DNA from: Nitrospirales bacterium
GTDB taxonomy: Bacteria; Nitrospirota; Nitrospiria; Nitrospirales; UBA8639
NCBI GenBank assembly: GCA_021603905.1
Contig: BQIU01000044.1
Span: forward strand, 1 to 33,956
Reading direction: 5' to 3'
DNA: 33,956 bases
Part shown: positions 26,889 to 33,956 of the stretch, in pieces
Numbering within the stretch: the stretch's first letter is position 1
Layout: each line of letters opens with the position of its first letter
Notes under the pieces: generated by a model
Databases searched by the model: none
Told to the model about the DNA's origin: nothing
Seen by the model: only the letters and a program-made list of their open reading frames with translations
Program-made: the position numbers and the translations under genes

Positions 26889-28430
26889 CACGCAGTGCAA
26901 GAACAGACATTGCGAGTAGTTGCCACCATTCGAAGCGATCACCTGCACTACTGTCATCGACATCCAGAAATGGTGAAAATATTGAATGGGAAAGGGCATT
27001 ATGCCCTCGGGCGAGTGGAACCCTTCATGATGCAAGATATGATCATGAAGCCAGCAGAAGCCGCAGGCCTCTCGATTTCAGAAACCTTTTCAAGTCGACT
27101 CATTCATGATACGGAGACCAATTCTGCCAATCTACCATTGCTGGCCTTTGTCCTAGAACAGCTCTTTAAGAAACGATCCGATCACGAGTTGAGTGAAGTG
27201 GTGTACCAGAATCTCGGTGGTGTCGCAGGAGCGATCGGGGAACATGTCAAAGCCGTAGAAGAAAAAAATCGGCAGTCTGTGGGCGTCAAAGCACAAGCCG
27301 TGTTGCCGAAAATCTTCCAGACCCTGGCAAAAGTCCAGAAGGAAGAAGGTGTACCCACGAGAAATCGTCAACTGAAATCCGAGTTCGCAGGGGATGTAGG
27401 AGAAGTCGTAGACCTGCTGATTGGAGAACGTCTTCTCCGCACGGAAGGTGAGAGCGAGGCCGCTACGGTTTCCATCAGCCATGAAAAGCTCTTTGAAGCG
27501 TGGCCAGCGTTGAAGGAGTATGTTGAAAAGAACAAGAAAGCACTTGTGGATCGAACGCTTTTAGAAAGTCGTGCCCAGAAATGGAAGGAGATGGGGAAAC
27601 CCTGGTTTAGTGGGTTGGCCACTGGGGGTGAATATCAAGATTTTCAGAAAGCCGGTGGGGCAGGTAGTGCACTCACGCGGGACTTTCTTCAGGCCAGTCG
27701 ACGCGCCAGACAGCTTTGGGGAGTGGCAGGTTTGTCAATACTTCTTGTACTTGGGGGGATCTCATGGCTTTGGCAAAAAGGCTATAATCTGGATCAGGCC
27801 CTTCTAAAAGTTCAATCGTTAGTCGTGAGCATTCACGTGGACCCGACAATGGTTTCAATCCCTACTGGAATCTTTCGACAGGGTGATGTGGAAGGATTGG
27901 GTGAGGCCTGGCGCAACCCTGTTCGGACGGTCACGATTCCAGCATTTTCAATGGGTCAATATGAAGTGACGTTTGAGGAATATGATAAGTTTGCGATTGC
28001 GACTGGACGAGGACTTCCGAATGATCAACGATGGGGGCGTGGTTTGCGCCCCGTCATCAATGTGTCGTGGGAAGATGCCAAAGCCTATGCTGAGTGGTTG
28101 TCCGAAGCGACCGGCAAGCGTTTCCGATTGCCAACGGAATCCGAATGGGAATATGCCGCGCGTAGTGGCGATGAGGAGATTTGGTCTAGTACGTCCGATG
28201 AATCCCAACTCTCGGAGTATGCAGTCTATATGGAAAACTCTGGGAAGCGCACGGCAATCGTAGGTGAGAAAAAGCCAAATACCTTTGAATTGTATGATCT
28301 GAGTGGGAATGTCTGGGAATGGGTTGAGGACTGCCTACACGATACATATAAAGGGGCTCCAGTAGACGGATCGGCTTGGTTAGAAGCAGAAAGCGGGGAT
28401 TGCACTCAGCGCATGATTCGCGGCGGTGGC

Positions 28431-28516
28431 TGGGCCAACACTTCAGAGGTCCTTCGATCGTCGCTCCGTCGCAGGAACTTCACCGCCTTCAGCTCTGGCA
28501 TCATTGGCTTTCGTCT
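28431..28516 (+). other. Candidate DGR variable region in the FGE-fold C terminus
   Basis: In the 23 codons after the Trp at 28431, 13 end in C (gcc, aac, gtc, ctc, cgc, aac, ttc, acc, gcc, ttc, agc, ggc, atc). In a comparison stretch upstream (around 28288-28356) 4 of 23 do. The protein pattern GGGWANTSEVLRSSLRRR, then IIGFRLA, is that of DGR target proteins, where AAC codons of a template become NNC. No template or reverse transcriptase is in the window. Confidence 0.45.
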
Positions 28517-28795
28517 AGCCCAGACTGGCTCACCTTAAAACTCACACACAAAAGCCTTTTGACGGCATTTAAGGACGACCAAAGGAAGCCATGGAGTTTC
28601 ACCAATCGTGAGCAAGTATACAGAATTCTAACACTCTGCTCCTAGTGTTTCGAAATGAACGACGTTGTTGGTTGATTTAGTCGTTGTTATTCTACTTTAT
28701 GTCTGATGCAAATTAGCCCTCGTTCGTTTTAATTATAAGTCCTGTCTCATGCTAGCCCTTCGTCCAAACTTTTACCATTTGAGGGCGAAACGCTT

Positions 28796-29362
28796 ATGAA
28801 GAATGTCGTAGGCAACCAACAGGCCTTACTGGTGGCGTATGCTGAGGTCAGTAAGAGTTATCATGCCATTGATGAATTTCGGATGAAATTATTGGGACTT
28901 TTACCACTGGCGTCCTTGGTTGGGGTGTTTCTGATTGATAAGGACAAACTGCTGGCAGCCTCTGCCGTTCCTGGGAGTGGGGGTAACGAGTTGTTGGGGT
29001 TTGCCGCAATCTTTGCTGCGATGCTCACGCTTGCGTTATTTGGCTATGAAGTGAGGGGAATTCGGCGATGCCACAATCTCATCACTGAAGGCAAACATCT
29101 TGAAGAAGAGCTGGGCATTGGCCACGGACAATTCCACGTGTGCGAGGAGGAACATCAGAATACTGAAACGTTCCTTCAACCATTAAATGCCAAACTTATT
29201 GCATGCCTTGTGTACTCATTAGTGTTTGCAGGGTGGTTTTTTATTGCTCTTCGATTTGGATTCGCCCAAACTGCAAGCACCTGCGTCATGTCAGCAACAG
29301 GAATCGGGGTTGTCATTGCGAGCATATCGTATGCGTTAGTTAGAAAATTAACGGCGCCCTAG
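28796..29362 (+). CDS. Four-helix integral membrane protein of unknown function
   Basis: 188 residues. Four hydrophobic segments are visible: LLGLLPLASLVGVFLI, LLGFAAIFAAMLTLALFGY, LIACLVYSLVFAGWFFIAL and TGIGVVIASISYALV. A charged loop with RRCHNLITEGKHLEEELGIG lies between helices two and three. I recognise no named family. It sits 257 bases after the STAND gene in the same direction. Membrane partners are common in conflict operons, but the gap argues against tight coupling. GAGGG about 10 bases upstream supports ATG 28796. Confidence 0.7.
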   Translation: MKNVVGNQQALLVAYAEVSKSYHAIDEFRMKLLGLLPLASLVGVFLIDKDKLLAASAVPGSGGNELLGFAAIFAAMLTLALFGYEVRGIRRCHNLITEGKHLEEELGIGHGQFHVCEEEHQNTETFLQPLNAKLIACLVYSLVFAGWFFIALRFGFAQTASTCVMSATGIGVVIASISYALVRKLTAP

Positions 29363-29433
29363 TTTATGTGTCGAGTTAGCAATTGAGCAAGTCTGTCGGA
29401 TATGCCTGATATTAGGGGTCAGGTATGAATATT

Positions 29434-29456
29434 GACTTTAAGAGGAAAGTCTTTTT
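29434..29456 (+). terminator. Probable intrinsic terminator after the membrane protein gene
   Basis: Stem GACTTT (29434-29439) with AAAGTC (29446-29451), loop AAGAGG, then TTTTT. The stem is short and AT-rich, so efficiency is uncertain. A second inverted repeat CCTGA/TCAGG lies just upstream (29405-29423). Confidence 0.4.
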
Positions 29457-29483
29457 CCTCGTCGTGCGAGTGTCTATCTATCT

Positions 29484-29777
29484 TCACTTCCCAAACTGAT
29501 CACTGTCCAGAATCTCTAGAGGCATTTCCAGGTAAGGCAGCAGCTTATTGAGTTTTGCGATAGCGATCGTATGTTCACGCCATTCTGCCTCGACTTGGAA
29601 TTCGAGCGGCACAGATGAGAGATCCTGTTCAAGGATAAACGCAAAACTTTCCAGATGATTTCCGTTTCGTGCAATGACAATCTTCCAATATTGTGATGGA
29701 ATTTGAATATGCACCGTCCCGTCGTTGTCGACGCCGGTAAAAACACGACAAAGGGGACATTCTCCTTTTTTATTCAT
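29484..29777 (-). pseudogene. C-terminal remnant of a DNA/RNA non-specific endonuclease
   Basis: A 97-codon frame whose residues 12-95 resemble the end of NucA/EndA-type non-specific endonucleases: VFTGVDNDGTVHIQIP, QYWKIVIARNG, ESFAFILEQDL, then a VPLEFQVEAEWREHTIAIA stretch. Family proteins are over 200 residues and carry the catalytic DRGH region upstream. Nothing like it is visible on this strand before the ATG, where higA intervenes at 29851. It is therefore a truncated relic, and the first ten residues are probably not native. Recognition is by motif pattern only. Confidence 0.5.
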
Positions 29778-29850
29778 GAGTGCCTAGGGATGAGGAGGAA
29801 CGGGGCTGGTAGGCTATGCCGACGGCCCCGCCGTTGCTTGAAGCGATCGA

Positions 29851-30150
29851 TTAAACCATCGCGTGTTTGGGTGCGATTCTTTTCACCTTAATCCTGTTGG
29901 CAGTTTTTTTAGCTTGAGCCAGATCATATTCCATCTGCAATCCAAGCCACATCTCGGGGCTACTGCCGAAGGCTTTAGAAAGCCGTATGGACATTTCCGG
30001 CGAAATGCCTGCTTTGCCGTTGACGAGTTTATCGAGGGTTTGGCGGGTGACGCCAAGGCGCTCTGCCACTTCGGTGATGGTCAACCCTAGCGGCTCAATG
30101 CATTCCTGTCTAACAATTCTTCCTGGATGCGGAGGAGTCTTCATACGCAT
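29851..30150 (-). CDS. higA: HigA family antitoxin
   Basis: 99 residues. The HigA pattern is clear: PPHPGRIVRQECIEPLGLT, the helix-turn-helix ITEVAERLGVTRQTLDKLVN, then SIRLSKAFGSSPEMWLGLQ and YDLAQAKK. It neutralises HigB and represses the operon by DNA binding. AGGAGG sits a few bases before ATG 30150. The gene follows higB by 9 bases if the ancestral higB stop is used, the usual higB-higA order. It appears intact although its toxin gene is broken. Confidence 0.92.
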   Translation of the reverse strand: MRMKTPPHPGRIVRQECIEPLGLTITEVAERLGVTRQTLDKLVNGKAGISPEMSIRLSKAFGSSPEMWLGLQMEYDLAQAKKTANRIKVKRIAPKHAMV

Positions 30151-30159
30151 ATTGACCTC

Positions 30160-30438
30160 CTAATGGTAGTCGATTAAATCCACGTCATGTGCGTGCCCTT
30201 ATTTATAACGGAAAGTCACGCGCCAGTTTGCCCGAACGGTCACTGCATAATGCCCTTTCAAGGTTCCTTTTAAAGGGTGCAGCCTAAATCCTGGTAAATC
30301 CATATCTTCAAACTTGCGAGCACGATTTAACACGAAGAGAATATTTTCCACTTTTTCTAGGTGATCAGGACGAATGCTTTTTGCCTCACCTTTTTCAAAT
30401 AACTTTTTCAGCCCTTTATGTCTGAAGCTCTGTATCAT
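30160..30438 (-). pseudogene. higB: HigB family toxin with premature stop
   Basis: The first 79 codons encode a RelE-fold HigB (MIQSFRHKGLKKLFEKG, FRLHPLKGTLKGHYAVTVR, WRVTFRYK) and then meet TAA at 30199-30201. In the same frame it continues GHAHDVDLIDYH and stops at TAG 30160-30162. That is the tail HigB proteins normally have, and the total of 92 codons equals the family's usual length. A single nonsense change has thus removed the last 12 residues, including the terminal Asp-Tyr-His that contributes to the ribonuclease site. The truncated form may be expressed but is probably inactive. HigB normally cuts mRNA on the ribosome. Confidence 0.88.
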
Positions 30439-30446
30439 CCTTAGTC

Positions 30447-30475
30447 AGGATACACTGCAAACAGCAACCTTGCAA
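30447..30475 (-). promoter_or_regulatory. Candidate higBA promoter
   Basis: On the minus strand TTGCAA (30475-30470) and TATCCT (30452-30447), 17-base spacer. Transcription would start within a base or two of the higB ATG at 30438, implying a nearly leaderless message. The palindromic CTTGCAAG over the -35 box could be a HigA site. Confidence 0.35.
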
Positions 30476-30925
30476 GTGTCACAAACAAGAGCGAAAGAAA
30501 ATTTGAGCGGTGCACAATAGGCAAACATACGTGGTCGAGAATCATTTTCCTTAAAAGGAATCGCAAAGTCGTGGGCCTGTGCATGTTCACTAATGGGGGC
30601 GTTGGTTTTCCCCTGCATTCCCAACGCGTCAACGTGTGTGCTGGATGGAATATCTCATGCGAGTAGACTGATGAGTTTGGGACCTGAATTTTCACCAACA
30701 AGGCGTTTCACTAGTCTGTGGGGGTAACAAGCATCTGTTCGCACGCTGAGGGAAATTCAAACGTTGCAAGAAGGATTCTGAGATAAAAGGCGAGGGAAAT
30801 CTTGAAGGATGTAGTTTTGAAGCCATTTTGTTAGCGATGTGCTCGAACATGTTGTATGCCATGATCCGAGTTCATTTGCTGTAAGGTGCTTTGGTCCGAC
30901 GTCTGCTGGATCGATGGTTTGAACG
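30476..30925. other. Gene-poor interval
   Basis: About 450 bases between higBA and the small membrane protein gene. A minus-strand frame (30441-30701) has no ribosome binding site and no protein-like features. I see nothing further. Confidence 0.3.
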
Positions 30926-31054
30926 CTACGCGTTGCCGGAATTCCTTCTCATTCGAAACTGCTTCCAGCTATGAAGTAAAAACGCAAGCCCAAAGAGGAT
31001 CATGACGACGGCGCTGCGAAGATAATGGTGAAGAAGTTTAGACAGGGAGCTCAT
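30926..31054 (-). CDS. Unannotated 42-residue membrane protein
   Basis: ATG 31054 to TAG 30926-30928, with AAAGGAG 9 bases upstream. The product has a short basic head (MSSLSKLLHHYLR), one hydrophobic helix (SAVVMILFGLAFLLHSW) and a basic tail (KQFRMRRNSG). Net positive charge and a single helix suggest an inner-membrane miniprotein. It starts 22 bases after the stop of the lipoprotein gene and is in the same direction, so the two probably form an operon. No family is recognised. Confidence 0.5.
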   Translation of the reverse strand: MSSLSKLLHHYLRSAVVMILFGLAFLLHSWKQFRMRRNSGNA

Positions 31055-31076
31055 AGTCGATTGTCTCCTTTTCCTG

Positions 31077-31346
31077 CTATGGTTCTATGGCTTTCACGAT
31101 GGCTTCGTCGGTGTTTGGTGACAGTCGCGCTGTGCAAACTTTTTCAAATGTCGTATAGGTATTGGTGGTGTGGGATACGCCGCACCCGTCGTGTGTTGAA
31201 CCTGTACTGCAGATGCTGTGCGTAATCGGTCTTTCTTCCCACGCAATGCATTGCCCAACGGTACTACAGCCAGATAGTGATCCGATGAGAGGTACGATCG
31301 AAGCGAGATAAAGATATTGCTGTAAATATTGATATGAAGTTTTCAT
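31077..31346 (-). CDS. Small lipoprotein
   Basis: 89 residues from ATG 31346, which has GGAGGAG about 8 bases upstream. The N terminus is a lipoprotein signal (LYLASIVPLIGSLSGC) with lipobox LSGC and lipidated Cys27. The mature part is only about 63 residues, with five more cysteines, rich in Thr and Ser, ending FEKVCTARLSP. It would be anchored in the inner or outer membrane. Function unknown. Probably cotranscribed with the 42-residue membrane protein. Confidence 0.65.
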   Translation of the reverse strand: MKTSYQYLQQYLYLASIVPLIGSLSGCSTVGQCIAWEERPITHSICSTGSTHDGCGVSHTTNTYTTFEKVCTARLSPNTDEAIVKAIEP

Positions 31347-32122
31347 GGTCAATCTCCTCCTGCTGTATGACTGAAGAAGTCACAGCTATGCCTGTCTGTC
31401 TCAACGAACGTACGCTGCTGCTCCTTTGTATTCGTGCATATTGGATAGCTGGAAATATCCATTAGTTTTGTCTTCTCTTTTTCTGAGTCTTCTTTCTCTT
31501 CTTACCCTTCTCACTCCTCTCACGAATTGAAGTAAGATGATTTCTTTTAAGAGTTGAGTGTTACATTCTTATTGAATGCAGTTCACATGCCACAGGGGAG
31601 TTGTGGAATGGTGGCCTCGCTGCTCGTGCTGTAACTCGTTGATTCTCTGATATGAAAGGCGTTTGTTTGAATAGGGAGGAGTCAGTGGGGAAGTTTTATG
31701 GGCCATTTCTGACTCTAGGAGCGGATACGTTGAGTATCTCTTGAGATAATAGTCTGAGGCATAGATTGAGAATTGAGTCTTTGTGTTGAGGTGTTGATCG
31801 CGGGCAGGGAATTACAAGCTTTTTCATATGAAGGTCATTTGACAAAATGGAAGAGGAGGTTTGTTCTGTAAATTTTGCAGATTACGGAAGACCATGAACA
31901 GTGCTTGAAGGCGTTCAGCCGTCTTGGACGTGCCAGTCTAGAGCTGTACGGTAACCTTAAATGCCCTTACAGTGCTTCTGGCCAGTTGTACATCCCACTC
32001 AAAATAAGCTGCAAATATCTAGTATTTTTACTTATATTTCATGCATGAAATTCCCGCATTCGCTGAGCCTGGAAAGGCCTACTTTGGTATCTAAAACTTC
32101 CTAAATGTCCAAAGGTTGTGCC
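31347..32122. other. Long intergenic region upstream of the dcw cluster
   Basis: No mraZ gene, which often precedes rsmH, is present. A pyrimidine-rich tract lies at about 31467-31530; its complement reads as a Lys/Arg-rich peptide (EKGKKRKKTQKKRRQ) but no start codon is found. A palindrome TATCTC-TT-GAGATA is at 31735-31748. No gene is supported. Confidence 0.4.
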
Positions 32123-32150
32123 TTGACAACTTCAGGCAACACCGTATAAT
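32123..32150 (+). promoter_or_regulatory. Consensus sigma70 promoter of the dcw cluster
   Basis: TTGACA at 32123-32128 and TATAAT at 32145-32150, both perfect consensus, spacer 16 bases. The start of transcription is expected near 32157, giving a leader of about 35 bases before rsmH. Confidence 0.85.
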
Positions 32151-32190
32151 GCGTTGTGAGTGGAAGTGGCGAGATGTGGGAACAAATTGA

Positions 32191-33144
32191 ATGGTTGAAA
32201 ATGAAAGTGGAAAATTTGAGAAGTGCCTAGATTCTGAGCATGAACACGTCCCTGTCCTTTTAAATGAGATACTTTACTGGATTTCTCCAGCTCCAGGCAA
32301 ACTGTATATCGATTGCACACTGGGAATGAGTGGGATGGCAGAAAAGCTTCTTGAATCTAGCGGAAATACCGGGAAACTATTAGGTATAGATCGTGATGCT
32401 CAAGCGATTGAGAGGGGCCGTCGTGCTCTTGCGCCTTTTCAAGACCGTGTGGAACTCCGACATGCAAACTTTACGGAACTGAAATCCATAGCTATAGCGG
32501 CCGGGTTTTCACGTGTTGATGGCATTGTATTTGACCTTGGGGTTTCCTCTCCTCAATTGACTCAGGCAGACCGCGGGTTCAGCTTTATGAAAGATGGCCC
32601 CTTGGACATGCGAATGGATCAGTCGGTTGGGCCGACGGCGGCCGAATTTCTTGTGCATATTCCTGAAAAGGCATTGGAACGTGTGCTTCGCGAATATGGC
32701 GAAGAGCGATTTGCAAGGAGAATTGCTCGTGCCATCGTGCAGGAGCGGCAAGAGCCTATTACGACCACGAGTCGTCTATCTGAAATCGTTCGACGTGCCA
32801 TTCCTATTCCTGCCAGACGAGGACGTCTTCACTGTGCAACACGAACTTTTCAGGCTCTTCGTATAGCCGTCAATGGGGAATTGGACGGGTTGGCTGATGT
32901 CTTGCGTGATGCCAGTTCACTGTTGGGGCCTGGCGGACGAATGTGCGTCATTGCGTTTCACTCCCTAGAGGACCGAATTGTGAAACAGACCTTTCGTGAG
33001 TTATCCGCGAAGCCCAGTCCGCATTTGTCTCGTCTCACCAAGAAGCCGCTCACGCCAACACGCGAGGAACAGCAACGTAATCCCCGGTCACGAAGTGCAA
33101 AGCTGCGAGTCGCCGAGCGTGTGATGGGAGAAGAAGGCGTATGA
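32191..33144 (+). CDS. rsmH: 16S rRNA (cytosine(1402)-N(4))-methyltransferase
   Basis: 317 residues. HVPVLLNEILYWISP opens the fold. The SAM motif is YIDCTLGMSGMAEKLLESS, where most homologues have a Gly-rich GGGGHS, so this is a variant. IDRDAQAIERG, DGIVFDLGVSSPQL, GFSFMKDGPLDMRMD, CATRTFQALRIAVNGEL and VIAFHSLEDRIVK complete the family pattern. It methylates N4 of C1402 in the ribosomal P site. The ATG at 32191 has only a weak upstream purine stretch. It overlaps the next gene by 4 bases (ATGA). Confidence 0.95.
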   Translation: MVENESGKFEKCLDSEHEHVPVLLNEILYWISPAPGKLYIDCTLGMSGMAEKLLESSGNTGKLLGIDRDAQAIERGRRALAPFQDRVELRHANFTELKSIAIAAGFSRVDGIVFDLGVSSPQLTQADRGFSFMKDGPLDMRMDQSVGPTAAEFLVHIPEKALERVLREYGEERFARRIARAIVQERQEPITTTSRLSEIVRRAIPIPARRGRLHCATRTFQALRIAVNGELDGLADVLRDASSLLGPGGRMCVIAFHSLEDRIVKQTFRELSAKPSPHLSRLTKKPLTPTREEQQRNPRSRSAKLRVAERVMGEEGV

Positions 33145-33467
33145 AGCGAAGTGGTTTTACGATGATGGTCGTGTTCTTTGGTGCGATTGGCCTGTTGTAT
33201 GTGTGGATGCGAGTGGACCTTATGCGAGTCGGACACGACATTGAACAATTAAAACAGCAAGAGATTGCCCTTGAATATCGACGAGAAGCCTTGCAGCTTC
33301 AACTCTCGCAACTCACGGCTCCTCAGAAGATTGCAAAGGCTGCGAAAGAACGGTTTCAGTTGGAGATGCCTGAGCCTGGTCAGATTGTGATGGTGGCGTC
33401 TGAAACGGCGATTGCAGGAAATGGAGTGCCTCCTCAAAAGGCGCTGCAGGTAGCGCAAGGTCAATAG
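33141..33467 (+). CDS. ftsL: Cell division protein FtsL-like
   Basis: 108 residues. A short cytoplasmic head, one membrane helix (FTMMVVFFGAIGLLYVWM), then a coiled coil (HDIEQLKQQEIALEYRRE) and the typical APQKIAKAAKERFQLEMPEPGQI segment. Position between rsmH and ftsI and this topology identify FtsL, which bridges FtsB/FtsQ and FtsWI. Its sequence is poorly conserved in general, so the call leans on context. Translationally coupled to rsmH by the ATGA overlap. Confidence 0.85.
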   Translation: MKRSGFTMMVVFFGAIGLLYVWMRVDLMRVGHDIEQLKQQEIALEYRREALQLQLSQLTAPQKIAKAAKERFQLEMPEPGQIVMVASETAIAGNGVPPQKALQVAQGQ

Positions 33468-33482
33468 CTGAAGGACTGAAAG

Positions 33483-33956
33483 ATGAACCCAAATGCCGCA
33501 AATGTGAACCAGGTCTGCCGGTTTCGAACAGCCGTCGTGTGTTTTGGATTGTTGGTCGGATTTGTTGTGATTTTTTCACGTCTGTTTTTTTTGCAAGTCA
33601 TTCAAGCGAATGAGGGGGCCCTTCAAGCGCGGGGGCAACATTTTGAAAATGTGGAAGTGAAGGGAAGTCGAGGTGTCATTGTTGACCGAAACGGAAGTAC
33701 CTATGCCATTAATGCCAGGGTGCCATCCGTGTATGCAAAGCCGGCCAAAATTCAAGATCATGCGCTGGTTGCCCGAACACTTGCTCCCATCTTGGATATT
33801 CCCATCTCATCCTTAACTCGTACGTTGCAGAAGAAAAAGAAAAACATTCAATTAAAGCGCAAGTTGACAGATCAAGAAGCGAAGTCTGTTCAGGCGTTGG
33901 CCTTGCCTGGTATTACGGTGAAAATGGAATCACATCGTTTTTATCCCAAGGGTACG
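33483..33956 (+). CDS. ftsI: Peptidoglycan D,D-transpeptidase FtsI (partial, 5' end)
   Basis: 158 codons to the window edge. Short basic cytoplasmic head, membrane helix (TAVVCFGLLVGFVVIFSRLF, about 17-36), then the start of the class B penicillin-binding protein dimerisation region with GSRGVIVDRNGSTYAIN and VPSVYAKPAKI, and RFYPKG at the edge. The transpeptidase domain lies beyond the window. FtsI crosslinks septal peptidoglycan with FtsW. Order rsmH-ftsL-ftsI is that of the dcw cluster. Confidence 0.92.
   Translation, partial: MNPNAANVNQVCRFRTAVVCFGLLVGFVVIFSRLFFLQVIQANEGALQARGQHFENVEVKGSRGVIVDRNGSTYAINARVPSVYAKPAKIQDHALVARTLAPILDIPISSLTRTLQKKKKNIQLKRKLTDQEAKSVQALALPGITVKMESHRFYPKGT

Larger units (their letters stand above)
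25805..28538 (+). pseudogene. DUF4062-STAND NTPase-FGE-fold protein, frameshifted
   Basis: Originally one protein of about 900 residues, now split. Frame one (25805-27109) gives DUF4062 (residues 1-165: MAKIYLSSTYEDLKEHR, ADIYVGIFGFRYGY), then a STAND NTPase with Walker A GDSGVGKSS (231-239) and Walker B LVLFIDQMEEL (D328). Native sequence ends at Q354 and about 80 out-of-frame residues follow. The correct reading resumes in another frame (EQTLRVVATIRSDHL onward), with the rest of the NTPase, a membrane helix (VAGLSILLVLGGISWLW) and a C-terminal FGE-sulfatase/C-type-lectin-fold domain to 28538. The FGE catalytic cysteines are absent, so it is not an enzyme of that kind. A 34-bp duplication causes the break. 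DUF4062-STAND proteins are associated with bacterial conflict systems; a defence role is inferred. Confidence 0.85.

Noticed and set aside
27840..28538. Formylglycine-generating enzyme activity for the STAND protein's last domain
   Set aside because: No cysteine pair near the C terminus where the enzyme needs it; the fold is better read as ligand-binding.
30441..30701. 86-codon minus-strand frame upstream of higB
   Set aside because: No recognisable features, and it overlaps the likely higBA promoter.
31467..31580. Lys/Arg-rich minus-strand peptide from the pyrimidine tract
   Set aside because: No start codon in frame after the upstream stop; more likely a low-complexity tract.
1..33956. 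CRISPR arrays, tRNA or rRNA genes, insertion sequences, DGR reverse transcriptase
   Set aside because: I looked for spaced direct repeats, cloverleaf signatures, transposase frames and a reverse transcriptase frame and saw none.

Overview
The window looks like chromosome of a Gram-negative, c-di-GMP-using bacterium. Nitrospirota (a Nitrospira-like organism) is my best guess. The basis is gene order (zapA, rny, ymdB-type phosphoesterase, xseA, xseB, tlyA), the many response-regulator/kinase proteins, a lipoprotein, and an outer-envelope style lytic transglycosylase. This is inference from gene content; no rRNA or other decisive marker is present.

Region 1 (about 1-8600) is a signalling cluster, all on the + strand. 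It holds a receiver-histidine kinase, a GEMM-type cyclic-di-GMP riboswitch with its own terminator, an Rcp1-like single-domain response regulator, a receiver-PAS-histidine kinase, a receiver-PAS protein with no kinase end, an HDOD protein, and a receiver protein with a degenerate HD-GYP domain. Three of the proteins carry the same long receiver module. In one of them the phosphorylation site surroundings are eroded. Sensing, phosphotransfer and c-di-GMP outputs are therefore interleaved here.

Region 2 (about 8700-21900) is mostly core housekeeping: a zinc-ribbon membrane protein, uppS with a C-terminal extension, an Slt-type transglycosylase, a ZapB-like coiled coil plus zapA, rny, the ymdB-like gene, xseA, xseB, tlyA, an NAD-dependent epimerase, a rhodanese (minus strand) and asnS. 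These serve cell-wall precursor recycling, division, RNA turnover, DNA repair and translation.

Region 3 (about 22000-31350) is accessory. It has a GNAT, a secreted beta-propeller, a DUF3108 protein, a DUF433/DUF5615 toxin-antitoxin-like pair, a large DUF4062-STAND NTPase-FGE-fold gene, a four-helix membrane protein, a nuclease remnant, a higBA module, a lipoprotein and an unlisted 42-residue membrane protein. Three loci are visibly damaged. The DUF4062-STAND gene is frameshifted by an exact 34-bp tandem duplication. higB has a premature stop followed in frame by its family-typical tail. The nuclease is only a C-terminal piece. The last ~115 bases of the STAND gene look like the variable region of a diversity-generating retroelement (DGR) target, although no reverse transcriptase or template lies in the window.

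Region 4 (32100-end) starts the division and cell-wall (dcw) cluster: a consensus sigma70 promoter, then rsmH, ftsL and the beginning of ftsI.
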